64,000 nt of DNA from Siniperca chuatsi (taxonomy: Eukaryota; Chordata; Actinopteri; Centrarchiformes; Sinipercidae). Below the pieces are notes generated by a model. The model saw only the letters and a list, made by a program, of their open reading frames with translations, did not search any database and had not been told where the DNA came from. How positions within the stretch are numbered: position 1 is the stretch's first letter; every line of letters starts with the position of its first letter. A program made the position numbers and the translations under genes. Of the stretch, positions 29,258 to 42,100 are shown one piece after another. Where the stretch lies: NCBI RefSeq assembly GCF_020085105.1, contig NC_058055.1:8134822-8198821 (forward strand). The letters run 5' to 3'.

Positions 29258-32200
29258 TCAATTGAACTCTTGGACTCTGGACGCAGCTTTCTGCAGACCA
29301 AAGCAGCGTGCAGTGCTGAGGACGTCGTCTCTGGTCAGATAGCATCCACAGAGCTGCCTCAGGCCGGTGAAAGACTCCCTCCCATGCATGACACGCCAGT
29401 TGTCTATGAAAATCACCTCATGAAGACAAGAGAGAGTAAAATCCTTAGATTACACTGAAATACACTTACATTTGTATCTTTCTGTTTACTTTTCAATTCT
29501 CCTAAAGCTGTAAATTGATTGATTGAAACTGACATTTGGAGAAGCATTTATAAAAAACAATATTTCTTGCGTGGGCATTTCTGAATGCAAAGATTTAGTG
29601 GCACCCTCTTTAAGAAGTGCAGTTGTCTTACTTTCCCTGGATTCAGTTTCACCCACAGCTCGTTCTCTGGTCGCCTTAGTTCTGTTGTCAGCTCTCGATG
29701 CGCCACATACCATCGCTGAACGAGGTCATGGGGGACTGTATTTATCACTGATCGGTCATAGTTGTTGTATCTGTTGGGAAAAAAAGATACAACAATCTTG
29801 TTGATGGTTTGAAGTTTAAAACATTTCACTATACCTTTAAAACTACAGAATATTCCTTTAAAAAAACACTATAAAAATAGCAAGAAATGAACTATTCTAA
29901 CTACTGAGACGTAAATAGCAAGTATAAAGCTCAAAGGTAGAATTCTTTAACCTCTATATTAAAATCCAACATATGTTGTGTAGTTTGACGGTGTACCAAG
30001 CCACGGAATTTAAAGAATAAATACAGTATGACATGGTGAATTACAGTTGTTACAAATGTGTATAAAATGATGCATAAGAGAAATAATGCACTGGATGAAA
30101 ATAGTGCAAAATGTAAAAAAAAAAGTCTTTAGAGTGAAGCTAATTAGATGGAATTTTAAGAGAAACACTGAACATGTGAATACAGTGTCTGATAATTCAC
30201 TGCTGCACAAATATGAGTAAAATTACATCAAATTAAAGCGCTGACGTACCGGATCTGGTATATTTCATTGTTCCAGGGATAGACGCTGAGCACAGGGCCG
30301 ATGCCTATCATGTGGTTTTGGTGGTTGTCTGTGTTTTCAATGTACTCGTGCCTGATGGGCACACGGGCAAGCAGCTCAAAGTTTTCAGGAGACTGCTGCC
30401 GTACTTTTTCAGCAGCGTAGAACCCATCCACAAGTAGTGTCCTTCCCCCAGTTCCCTCATGCTTGAGGCAGTGGAAAACCTGGATTCTGCAACAACAATC
30501 AGCATATCAAGTTAGAACGTGTGATAAAATCAACATATTGTTTTTTTAAAGCTACTGCATAGTTTGCTACACTCCAAAAAATGCATATTTTCTTGGATTT
30601 CATTTAAGATGTACCAAATTGAAAACTTCTCAGTATGATGAAAACTGTTGACACTGACGTCTGTGGATTATCCTTTCACTTCTGCAGTATTGGGGCTGTT
30701 TTGAAATCCCATATCCATTTCTCCTGCACCTACCCACATGGTTCATGAAAGTATGAGGTGTCAGTGTGACAGTCCAAGGCCAGCTGGCTGTAGGCAGTGT
30801 CTCCTCTGGAAAAATCTGAAGTAAAACACCACATTCTTCCATATGTAGTCTCCCTTGTGGATCAGCAACACACAAAATACAAGTGAATTAGGAATAAGTG
30901 GACAAGGCCGAACATCTTCTGCATTGCCAGTGAATGCAAATCGCTAATCCAGAAGAGTTGCATGAGAATGTCATCTTTAGGAGAGTTTCACTGTAGCATA
31001 GGCCAAAAAAAAAACACTTAGTACCTGATAAGACTGACCTTCTGGGTAACTGCCTCTGTGGCCTCAACTGTAGCTGGGACATCATCTACAAAAGCGATCC
31101 CATACAGAAGATAGTTTTGAAGAAACCTCTTTACTTCATCATCACAGCTCATAAATGTGTCCCATTTTGCAGAAGGTATGTTTGCATTTTTATAGATGTC
31201 TGAATTCCAAAGGATGTGTGGCTGGACAGAGCTCTGCTTCTTTCCTTCATAGCTGTTCTCAGCTAGCCAGCTCAGGCTGTACTTTGACACATGACCACCA
31301 GGCCCTGGGATACAGAAATGGAAAACATTATTATTAGGTACAATTAATGGAATGTTGCATTAAATACTATGCATGACCTGATGTTGACTTGTATTAATCA
31401 ATTATTTAGGAAAGGTTAAAGCATATTTGGGAAGATCACACTGTGTGAATGAACTATTATTGAAAAAAAATGCTAACTTTATTTGTACATTTATTGTTCA
31501 ATGTTAGCAACACACATCTAAAATGATGATTAGCAAGGTTAACAAGCAAAGCTGGATTACCAGCTGGACAAAGTGGACAACTGCTCCGGAGCACCAAACA
31601 CTATTTGGCAATTCGTTTTTTAAAGTTCCCCTCCAGACATGTTTTAAAGTATGTAAAAATACTCTGCTATTATTAATGTTTTGTTTAACATGGTTATCCC
31701 ACATAAAAAGTATTTTTTTTAAACTCTGAAAAGGGGCTGGAAGCACATCTATCTGAGAAATTCTGGATCTATGAACAAGAATGAAAAACACATTTTTAAG
31801 TGGAGGGGTACTTTAAGTAATTTGATTAAGGCATCTCATACATTTTATCTTCAATTGAATCTCTTATCCATAAGCCCTGTCCTCTCCAGGGGCTCTGTGT
31901 CAAAGCCTACCTTTATCATTTCTATTTCTATGCTTACTTTTTACATATGCCTAAAGAAATGTATGTTTAATTAAACTGCCAAAAACAAACACAGCAAACC
32001 TGGAGCAGAATATTCAAGGAGCAGTGGTTGATTTGATGCTTGCCGTGTGCTCTGTACGTCACCAGGATACATGCAAAGAGAGCGAGGGCAACTGGGGGTC
32101 AATAGGGGCCCGCAGCTCAAATTTGCTCAAATTTGTCTGGGTAAATTTGCAAATTTACCCAGACTCAGCTGACCTTGAATATGCACCACTAGCAGGGACA

Positions 32201-34346
32201 GGCACAAGTGCCAGTATGCCCACGGGGAGTACGTGCATCATCAACTGTCTTGGGGCTGACGGGCCCCCGTGTGTCAGTTTATGTAAGGTTCAGTGCCACT
32301 CTTGTGCATACGTAAAAGCACTGTAACAGTCCAGCATCCAAAAAAAGCCGGAGCCCAGCAGCCCACAGGGAGGCATCAGTCAGTCTTAAGGACAACCCTG
32401 AGTAGCGTAAGCCAGACAGACGCCCACGCAGAGAAAGCATGGGCGTCTCCGAGCTGCCAGACTCTGACTGCACTGCTATGGTTTAAAAGCTCATAGTGAT
32501 GGTATCTCCCTGTATATAGTGTGCTCTCCATTTTAAAAACTGAATGTTTCAGCACTATAATTATCTTCCTGCCCTTTATATTTCCTCTTACTCCAAAAGG
32601 AGGTAACTAAATCCCACATGGCTTTTTCCCCTTTGTGTGCAGGAGCAGGCTGCTACTGGCGATAGAATAAGGGATGGCTCCAGCTAGTTGGGGTTTGGTG
32701 CCAGTTAAACTAGTTCCACTCGGCCTGCTGGGCCCTCTCAGGGACACAGCTTCACTGGTCTCTAGAGGTTGATATCTAAATCCAGGTTACATAATGCACC
32801 TTTTAAGTGTGAATGTCTTTTTTATGGCATACCACTGAAACTGTCCTGACTACACCCTAAGGACTACCTAACAACAGAGTGAATATTTACACAAGAAAAC
32901 ACCATCATCACAGAGGGAAAAGTCCATTTCACCTTTGCCTGTGGAGAGAACGTCATGTGTGAGGACTTATTCACAGCTATATTCTCTTTCTTATGTGTTA
33001 TATTTAACTGAATATTGCTAGATGCAATTTATTAGTTCACTAAAAGTAAATGATTGAGCTCAGGTTACATGTTGTTACTGCCTCATTTCATCTTTTATGG
33101 ATTAGTTTTCTTGGTGTGTATGTTCTCAAAACTTTTGCCTGCTCAACGAAAATGCTTTAATTTTTGTGATGCAATGATTTCTAAAAGAGTGATGGATTGT
33201 AAGACATTTTATAACAAGTGCTATTATTGATGTAACAAGTTGGGATATATTTGAATAGATAAGCACGCTTACAACCTCTATTCAAATATATTACATTTGA
33301 CTGTATCCCACTGAGGTTCTGACTTTTGTTATTAAGCACTGAAAACATTATGCTTTTTTCTCAGAAACTGCATTTCAGCCTGAAACTTTAAGGTTCTTTG
33401 TACCAGCCAATCATAACGTCCTGTGATGTCCCAGTCAACTCCTGTCAAAGCTGCAATGGAGCAATGTAGTAGTAACATGCAGAACAATTTTCAATTCATT
33501 GTTTAAGTGTTGTAAATGCATGGCCAGATTAATTGCAGTTTCACTGTATACCCACAGGCCGCTACAGTGGAGTACTACCTGGCCCCAGGTCTGACACAAG
33601 ACCACAAGATTATGCAATACTGCAGGACCCGCCTTATTTTATATTGTACTATTTTTGTGAATTTGCAATTAATCAAATTACCACCAAGTTACATGCAGTG
33701 AACCCCGGGTCTCTGGGACCCCTGGGGGTGTGGGGCCCTTCAGCAGTTGCCCAATTTGCCCATTTGGTAATTCAGCCAGTGTCATTACATTGCATTTATT
33801 TTGAATGATCTATTCTGAGGTGCAGTCAGTGGCATATGACTTGACAAGGCTTTAAAAACACTTTGGCGCGCTCCGCCTGACAGACCACCTCAGTTTGGTA
33901 GAACTGTAGGCTACATAAAAAAATTGACTTACATGTGAGGACGAGATGGCCATCTTGCAAACTTGTATTGTCAGGACGGATAGTGAGGTCTATACTCCCA
34001 GTGTCCAGGTTTCTCTGGTTAGTCGTGGAGTTGTATGAAGAGGCGGAGCGGCAGTGATCCCGCAGCCACACGTAATTAAAATGCATCGGCGTCCCGTCAT
34101 AGTCGAGCACTGGTGATTTCATACGCAGGGGTTAATAGTGAGTTTTGCCTCATAGATACGTATACATTGAGTGTAAATGTAACTCAACTCACCAAGACAG
34201 TCTTCAAGTAACTGTAAAGTTGCTGGAAGCGCAGCACACGCACGGATCTGCATCTTGTGACTCCATGGCTGTGCGTGTCTGACAGCAGACAGCAGCTGAG
34301 CCTGTTTCGCCGCAGCTCGCAGTTCCCTATATAACGTGCCCAACAT
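29258..34346 (-). CDS. tmlhe: Trimethyllysine dioxygenase, mitochondrial (first enzyme of carnitine synthesis)
   Basis: Seen: minus-strand exons 34193-34346, 33933-34109, 31025-31304, 30734-30853, 30250-30486, 29632-29770 and 29258-29416 join in frame to 421 aa, the length I recall for human TMLHE; that match supports the ATG at 34346. The N-terminus (MLGTLYRELRAAAKQAQLL) is rich in Arg/Lys with one acid, like a mitochondrial presequence. Then come FNYVWLRDHCRSASSYNS, WLAENSYEGKK, the Fe(II) ligands H233-T-D235 in LALDCHTDTSYF and the distal ligand H380 in NWRVMHGRE. Known: it is an Fe(II)/2-oxoglutarate oxygenase that hydroxylates N6-trimethyllysine in mitochondria. BBOX1 is the paralogue, but the RNNYDR-type and MIGIGPVLS segments match TMLHE. 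Odd: C232 replaces an Arg I recall next to the HTD motif, and C213 replaces a Tyr. Intron 2 (31305-33932) holds repeats and a palindrome. Confidence 0.93.
31535..31605 (+). repeat. Diverged dispersed repeat, inverted relative to 33700-33790
   Basis: Reads gctggattaccagctggaca then gtggacaactgctccggag. The reverse complement of 33700-33790 reads gctgaattaccaaatgggca then ttgggcaactgctgaaggg. Both lie in tmlhe intron 2 in opposite orientation. Confidence 0.4.
32135..32164. repeat. Perfect 30-bp palindrome
   Basis: GTCTGGGTAAATTTG is followed directly by its reverse complement with no spacer, giving 15-base arms. The preceding ctcaaatttgctcaaattt block is a short direct repeat. It lies in tmlhe intron 2. 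Confidence 0.9.
33700..33790 (-). repeat. Diverged dispersed repeat, partner of 31535-31605
   Basis: The inverted partner described at 31535-31605, here extended by a GC-rich block (gacccctgggggtgtggggc). No ORF or target duplication was identified. Confidence 0.4.
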
Positions 34347-35216
34347 CCCGGGCGTAAACGCAAGTTTTGATCAGCAAAATAGAACAAACCCAAAACTTCA
34401 ATTGATAACCCCCTTCTTTGCCGAGTCGGCACTGTGCAGTCGCCGATGTGCACGCCACCAGAAGGAAAATAAATCCCCCCCCTCTCTCCTTTAGCGCTCC
34501 ACTTTCACACAAGTAAGTCTTTATTCTCATGAAATTTCCCAGTATTCCGAGAAAGTACAAGATTAGTTATTAAACACAGCATGTTTACTGTTGTAAAGAT
34601 TAACCAGACACCCGTAACACGCAATGAAATGCTGTGTAAGCGGTGGAGCATTTTGGCACATGCGCAGTTCCATTTACATCAATACCCGGATGAATAGAAC
34701 ACATTGGATTTTTGTTGTACAGTCTATGGATGTGCTTTATCTGATTGTAACGTCACTGACACTTTGCGAACATACATTCAGTTGCCTATTAGGCACACCT
34801 AGCTTAAACTAATGCAGTCTAATACAACAGCACTGCAATAAATCCTTCCTCTATGAAAGTTATAGTGTACCGTTTTTGTCGATATACATGTGAGGATGCC
34901 CAACTTTAAAGCAGAAATAAACACGTTTACGGCCCGGTACAAAAAACGGTTATGGTCTCTATCACAGACTGCATATAAATATGGACGCGTCTTCACTTCC
35001 TCCCACTGTACAAAAATGAAGTCAAAAGATCAGAGTCTGCCTGGAAAGATCGGAGTTGGAGCCGCGGTATCGCCCATACACCCAAGTAGTGTGTGCTGCT
35101 CCTCTGACAGCATGAAAGACCTTTTCTACTATGCAAACTGAATGGCCTTCACTGGTAGCTGCCAGGAGTTCTGCTTTTGTTTCCACTGTTAAGAGATGTG
35201 TTCCTGGAACAAGATT
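34347..35216. other. tmlhe 5' flank
   Basis: Upstream of the minus-strand tmlhe start. No exon of a recognised family was seen. The 5' UTR and promoter of tmlhe should lie here, but I could not place them. Confidence 0.4.
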
Positions 35217-35865
35217 TTCGGCACTAGTGATGTTACGTTCGCGAACGGCTCTTTGGTACAAACGTACTCGGTGAGAGACGTTCTTTTTATCGTTTTGCCA
35301 CATTTCACATTTCACCGCCTGCCCTAAATCCACCCCCCTTGCGTGAACAGTGTACCGGTAACGTTACCACTCCAGTCACAAACTGTCTGCGACTCACAGC
35401 GCGATAGTGGGTCCACTATCCCACGCTGGTGTCGCATCAGCTGGGCGGAGTTAAAAGGTTTTCTAATATTAAGTGTTGCATGAATTGAATTCAAGGCAAG
35501 GCAACTTTATTTACATAACACATTTCGTACAGAGGGTAGATTCAAAGAAATAAATTCACTGACAGAGCAGGGGGATATGGCGTCACCTTGTGTAATGTTT
35601 ACAACGCAGATCATCGACATTAGGTCTGGCAATGCGAGTAATTTAGTGCTGCTAAACCTATTATATTGATGAGATGTCTAAGTTTGAGTCTGATCCAAAT
35701 CTTACCCTATCATTATCCTAGTAATTATTTCGCAGATAAACCTAGTAGACCTAATCCCAAGCCCTAAAAAAAAGAAAAGAAAAAAGAATGATGAACGGCT
35801 CTCGGAAAGGAGCCATAAGCCCCGGCTCCCTCCAAAGAGCCGTAATTCCCATCACTATTCGGCAC
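35217..35865. mobile_element. hAT-type non-autonomous transposon with perfect 8-bp target duplication
   Basis: The body is 35225-35857 (633 bp), flanked by ttcggcac at 35217-35224 and 35858-35865. The left end is tagtgatgttacgttcgcga followed by acggctctttgg. The reverse complement of the right end is tagtgatgggaattacggct then ctttggag. So both ends share TAGTGATG and an inner CGGCTCTTTGG. There is no transposase frame. Inside, near 35486-35525, ttcaaggcaaggcaacttta resembles another fish repeat motif. The intact duplication indicates a fairly undisturbed insertion. Confidence 0.88.
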
Positions 35866-38800
35866 TGACCCTTTTCATGAGGAGTCAGGCATTAACAGAC
35901 TGGGCCATGTCAGTGGTGGATGGCTGATACAAACTGCATGCTGGCTCCCTCTGGAGTCCCTTCTGGAAATTGGCTGCTTATCAGGGACCTCTATTTCCTT
36001 CTTCCCTAATTACCAGCCTGTCTTGGTGCGCTTCCCACTGAAGAGCAGTGGGGCTCAGCTGTCTGTACAGCACAGCCTGGGCCCCACTGCACACTGGGGT
36101 TTCAAAAAAAAAAAAAAAAAAATCTGGAAGTTTAATAGAAGAACATACATCACATAAAACATGATAGGGCATCCAAACAGTTGTGTTATTAAGTGTAACA
36201 ACAAGGGAGGAGCAAGTCATTATTTTCACCACTCTGAGTCTGATTTGTGATGAAGTTGTCATCTGTATAAAAAGGAGGTTACACAGACACAGGAGTGATT
36301 TGTAGGCTACATACAGCCAAAGTAAAGAATCCCCATTTGGATATACCACACATAAATCATATGTATTCCCTCTTCTCTGGTAATGGATGATTAGGCCTTC
36401 TCTGTACTAAACATGTCAATTAATAATTCATTTGAAAACCACTCTGCTGTGTTGTTTCAGGAGCCTGAAGTGCAGGGTGTGTAAATGCATTTTTAATCGG
36501 GGGTATAGCCTACAGGAGAAGGGACTTGAACCATTAGGGACCAGATTTAACCAGATTTGTATATTTCAATATGTATCCATAAACTAACACTCAGGCCTTG
36601 TTGACAAAATAAAGTGTGTGCATGATGTTTAATGCTGCATCTACATTAGTAGCCTGCAAGGAATATACTATATGTTATGGGCCTCAGGGCTAATATTATG
36701 GGGACTTGTATTCATTTGCGGAAAACCACATTAGTCCAAGGAGCGCTGGCTTCTGCAGCCTCTGGAATACGACCCCTCCTGTTGACTACGCTGTTGTACG
36801 TACAGTAATTAATCTTATAAAAACACACCCGTGCATGTTGCAACACTGTTTGGAACTTGTCTGCCCGATGTATTAATAAATGATGTAGTACTGTTTTTAA
36901 ATCAGCACCCAGACTGTCATACTGCAGCCTGGCGCGTTTCATAACGGACATCTTTAGTCAGCTGCCGGGATCACCGTCAGTAGGACTCCGTTATTTTGCT
37001 TCCTCATAGTCTGCTAGTGCAGCCCTGCTGAGAACGCTGCGGTAATGCTGCATTCAATGACTGCCGGGAATTTCTAATGTTTCCGTTGAGTGTCCACGAA
37101 CTGCTTAAAATGAGAATTAGGCTACATGTCTGTTGTAGGCTATATATCAGGGTAGCGCTTTTGATTAACGACACAGGTGATGTATAATTGTTCCGCAATT
37201 CTTATCTATAATTATAGGCCTATTGTATGTTTCCATTATTCCTTGTTGGCTCTTACACTTCTATGAAAATGAGATTAAGTGAAAAGTTTAGTTAGTTGGA
37301 GCAGATTGTGGAGATTATGCTACAGATAGGCTACAATAAAAATAAAAAGAGAAAACGTGAAATAACAGAGGTAAAAGTAAAACAAAGAGACTAAAACAGA
37401 GCAAAGCAACCAAACAGTGACATATAAATTAGACTAAGTTAACAGCATCCATGCATACATAAAATAAACATAAATACACAAATACAAACAAGCATGGATG
37501 AAGGACTGATCCTGACCGATGTCTTCATTCTTTCTAAACTTCACACATTATTTTGATGTCAGGGATATTAGGCTATTCATTTTACTGACATTTTAGATTT
37601 GTTTCCAGTGAAGTATTATTGAGTGTTAGACTTTGCTGTTTTAAACTTTACTGTTTCTGCTCTAGAAACAATATTTAGTTAGGCCTATATTTAAAATATA
37701 AATAAATGCTAATCCTGTTCTGAATTTATTCTTTTTTTAAATGATTGTAACCCCCCCCCAATTCTTTAGTAATGTGAAAAAAAAAGAAAAAAGAAAAAAA
37801 AAACTGGCCGATAAGATAAAGATACAATCCTATCGATACCCACCCCTACAGCTGGTTGGATACAGTGGATTCACCCTGACTTTGGGAGGCAAATCGCAGT
37901 CCAAATCCCTTCACTATAAGCCTCGTTTAACCAATGTTATTTTATGATTATTATTTTTTATGGCACACAGTTCGTTCACTCACAAAAATGTGAAGGATAA
38001 CTTCAGGACATCGCACTTACTTCATCAGTAAGCATATTTGTTTCACTTTTTTTCTTGCTAATGTAATGTGAAAAACTACAACCTGTGTTTTTCTAAATAC
38101 ATATTTTTATGATAACTGTAAGAAATTATATGAAAATGCATAGTTTTTAATCACATAACATCAGACTTTCTTGGGGGAGGACCCCCATACCCCACGACTA
38201 CAGGGGCGTATAGCACAGAATGCTGGACCCTGTACATAGGAATTCTCTATGGGCCCCTCCCCGCATCCACGGCTATTCAAAGTAATCTTTGTGGGCCTTC
38301 CTCACATTAGGGCTCTGTATACTCAGTCCTCCTTTTTACCCCCCGGTCCTACGTCCCTGTTAGTGGTTGTGCTTGCAGATTTGCATATCATAGAGGACTG
38401 GACTGTTGGCCTTGGCAGAGGATTGTGCTCTCCGAGTGCCCTTCTAGTTACTTTATTGGTTGATAGAAAGTATTAAATAGGCATGTAAGACACATACGTG
38501 AATAGACCTGCACTAAAGAGCATATGCTAGGCTATAATATAAACACAGTATTATAGTAGCTAGTTGAAGGGTTCATTTGCAAAAAAAACAGATATCTCTG
38601 TTTTTATTTATTTTCTTAAATCATGTTTTTTTGTGCACTTCTGGGAACATCAATCAAACTGCAAATGAACTCTTCATATGTAGTATGTATGTAGAGTTAA
38701 TTATAAGAAACAATCACTGTAAAAGAAAAAAAAAAACATCTCTGTTACATGATCTACTGTGCTTTAACATCCGTGTAGAAACAGTTCATTGGAAGGGTCA

Positions 38801-39124
38801 TATAAACGACTTGAGTGCTGGGATTTGGGAGCTTTCAAGGAGCACCTGAAGGCAGCATAAGCCTGCCCCTCTGAGCAGCAGTCAGTTACATGTTTACTTG
38901 CTTTGTCAGCGGTGTCCCTGCAGCAGATATCTTAGGCACCTCACCTGCTGCTGATCTAAACCTTGGACTTTTATCTCAGAGAGTGATTTATCACATCGTC
39001 AGGGCTCCTTATCAGCAGTTTCCTCTCTCGTAGCATTTTCTAGCCAGCCTCTTGCGGACTTTGAGCGGGGGCACATCGGGTTCACAGGGTTTTTTTTTTT
39101 TTCTTCCTAGCTAACAGGGAAAAG
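35866..39124. other. Intergenic DNA and mpp1 5' flank
   Basis: No recognised exon. It includes an A17-18 run after 36103 that could be the tail of an unrecognised retroposed fragment. Just before the mpp1 ATG there is a pyrimidine tract ending cttcctag at 39110, which looks like a splice acceptor. The true first mpp1 exon may therefore be non-coding and lie further upstream. Confidence 0.4.
38165..38440. repeat. GC-richer insert, probable dispersed repeat
   Basis: A local rise in GC with phrases such as ctatgggcccctccccgcat and ttgtgggccttcctcacatt, which I recall from dispersed fish repeats. There is no second copy in the window and the borders are undefined. Confidence 0.3.
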
Positions 39125-42100
39125 ATGACGTTAAAATCCAATAAAAACGAACCTGCTGTCATACTGGAGCCTGTTAACAGCGTCCGGACAGCCCTCTCCG
39201 ATCTGTACCTGGAGCAGCTCCTTCAAAACAAACCAAAGTCTGACAAGGTAGGGTGTCGTTTTTACCTTTTTTCATTTATTTTTCTTTGCCCTCCAGATTT
39301 GGGTGATTGTTTGCTTCCGGGAAGCAGAGATGGGACACATGACCGTTGTTTGTTCCGACTAGATCTCTAAAAATAGGCCCAGTCATGTTTTCGTAATACA
39401 ACTTACAGCAACTGAATGTGCTGATCTCTTAAACAAAGAACTATAATGTAGCCTACATGTAGACCTTTCTTCTCAAATCAGCAGGTCTGTGTTAGTGACA
39501 ACTGCATTGCTCAGTCAGGCTTTTAGTTGGGACCCAGTAGACATTGCATTAGCAATTTCACTTCTGCATTCCCCCCAAAACTACATATGGAAATCATCTG
39601 AAAAATTGAGGAAACAAGGCTGTATCACATGTCATACGGTCAATGTTTCTAGGAATTGTGATCACAAGACAGTAAGCCTGTAAGCCAGTGGTATAGAGTC
39701 ATACAAATGGTATTGAAAGAATCCCATAATAAACATGATTAACTGTGGCAGTAAAGTCATCTTAAAGTAACATCAGTAGGCCTATTTTCTGGGACAATGT
39801 TATGCAATATAGAAGAAGATCAATAGACGGGAAATAAAGTTAATGTTAGTCCACTTTTGTGTAATGTTGCCTAAAGCTATTGCTGGGCTGCTGCTGAGGA
39901 ATTAGTGTGAACAGTCAGCTGAGGCCAGGCAGGTTGTTTACTACATCACAATGTACCAGGCTGGTACAGCTTGGTTTTAAGTAGAGGCCGGATTACATTG
40001 TGAAAACACTGACTTTGCCTTTAACCTTGGCAGCACCTTGCATCTATGACCACAAAGTACTTAAAACAGTTGCAACTTAAATCATTGATGACCTCTAGGC
40101 CTCAGTTTGGCAGCCAGTAATACCGAGGGAACAGTTTGTGCTAAACTTCTAATCTGAATTTGAAAAGTCAGCACTGAGCTACTGAGGGAAATGGGGAAGG
40201 GAGGAAACTCCTTTCCTGACATCAGCAGTTTGCAGTTCCGTAGCCTTGAGCTACAATCTTGCCAATGTGTTCTTCTGCTCAGTGCTGATTTGTGAAATCA
40301 GTGTCTTAAAGTGAGGTCACATGGTCCATTATCGCACAGTGCAGACTGCTGTGTGTAATGTTGGTCATATTGTGGTATATGAGTGCATATTTAACATGAC
40401 ATCTGGCTGATTTACTGTCTCTAATGGATTCTTTATCTTGAGTTTGGTAGTGAAAAATGAGTAAAGTGAGTAGGCCTGTTCTGCTCTGTACAAGTTCCGG
40501 CTCAGTGTTGTTGTTGTTTTGCCTTACACTGAGTTATGCTCCTCTGGAGACTCGTTCAAATACTTCACATTTACTGTGCACTAGCCCTACACAGACAGTG
40601 AGGTTGTTGTTATTTAAGGTTTGAGTTCGTCTGATAGGTCCATTGCCCACACTGTTTGTTTCTTTTTAAAAGACAGAGTCCCATATTGGTCAAATATATA
40701 TCTCCTACTGTGTTCCTTCAAGACATCACCCTGATCCTACAGGTGGCATTGATTGCTAATTAATATTTCTTGATTAAAAGGCAAATCATCTCAAGAGGAA
40801 GAGCAGATAAGACAGGTTGTATTATAATGTAATCATATCATATTAGATCGTGGTACTATATGGAGGAAAGCAGGTAGAGCAATAGGTGTAGATCTGTATT
40901 ATCTTATCCAGAGATTGGCTTTCTGAAATGCACCTATCACACTCTGTTTGATCTAGTTCAGATAAAGCCAAACCCACCTTAAGATAAGATGAGCAAATGT
41001 CCAGAAAAAGGAAGCACTCTGCTCTTTCCTGAATGCATTTTGCCTTCCACCCGGCTGCTTGTTTATCCTGTTTCTTCTCCACACCCAAAACTGGCATTCA
41101 AGTTTCTGAGAGGGCTTCCTGACCCCAGTACAGTAACATGTGTTGACTGTTAACAGTAACTGGAACACACTGTGACAAACCAGATTAATACCTTTTCAAT
41201 AATGTGTTTATCTCTTTGCACTCTGATAGTGTGAGTGATAAAAGCTGATGGGGCTCATTGTCAAAATCATGATGAGACACATTCAATTAAAAATGGCTTT
41301 TAGTGCTAATCCAAATCTAATCACACAAATATTTTAGCATTTAGTGGTAAGACATACTCCCTCTGTTACCTGCTGTATGTGAGAAACCTGTCTATTCCTC
41401 AGATAGCTTCAGTTGTTTTGTGCTAAAGCAGATTATCACAGTGGTTGACCTTTTAGATTGAACCTTTGTCAGTTTCCTTCCTGCTCAGTCCTGAGGGTCA
41501 ACACTTTGTAAATAACGTCTCCTGCTCCACACCTTGAGGACAACTACCCAGTATTTGTGAATAGAGGTTTAAAGGGACTATATGGCACTCGGCTTGTGGT
41601 GCTCAAAGCGCCAAAAATACATTTGAAAAACTCAACAGCAATGTCTCTTTCCAGAAATCATGACCCGGTTACTGAAGATAATCCACAGATTTGTAATCTG
41701 TGGATTATCTTCAACAACACAAAACAATCTAGATGGATAAATAGCACTACAGGTAAGAGGAAAAATGTGTATTTTTGATTTTGGGGTGAACTGTCCCTTT
41801 AACAGTTATTCCTGCCTATTATGGGCCCACAAAATTGTTTCTCTAAATTGGGAGAAACAATAAATGTCATTATACGATCTTCCAGCTGGTACAATTTCTG
41901 GTACTTTTATGCACTTTCATCAAGTTCATTTACAGCAGTCATAACATCACAAACATGTGGATTCACAAAATTAATTTCCTGTTGTCTTTGGAGCAGCTCC
42001 AGAAGGAAATGTTTTGGAGTAGTAATAGCAAGTAAGACAGCTTTGGAAATCAGTGTGTGGTGTTTCAGGATAAATATGTATGTGGTGGTTTTATCTGTAG

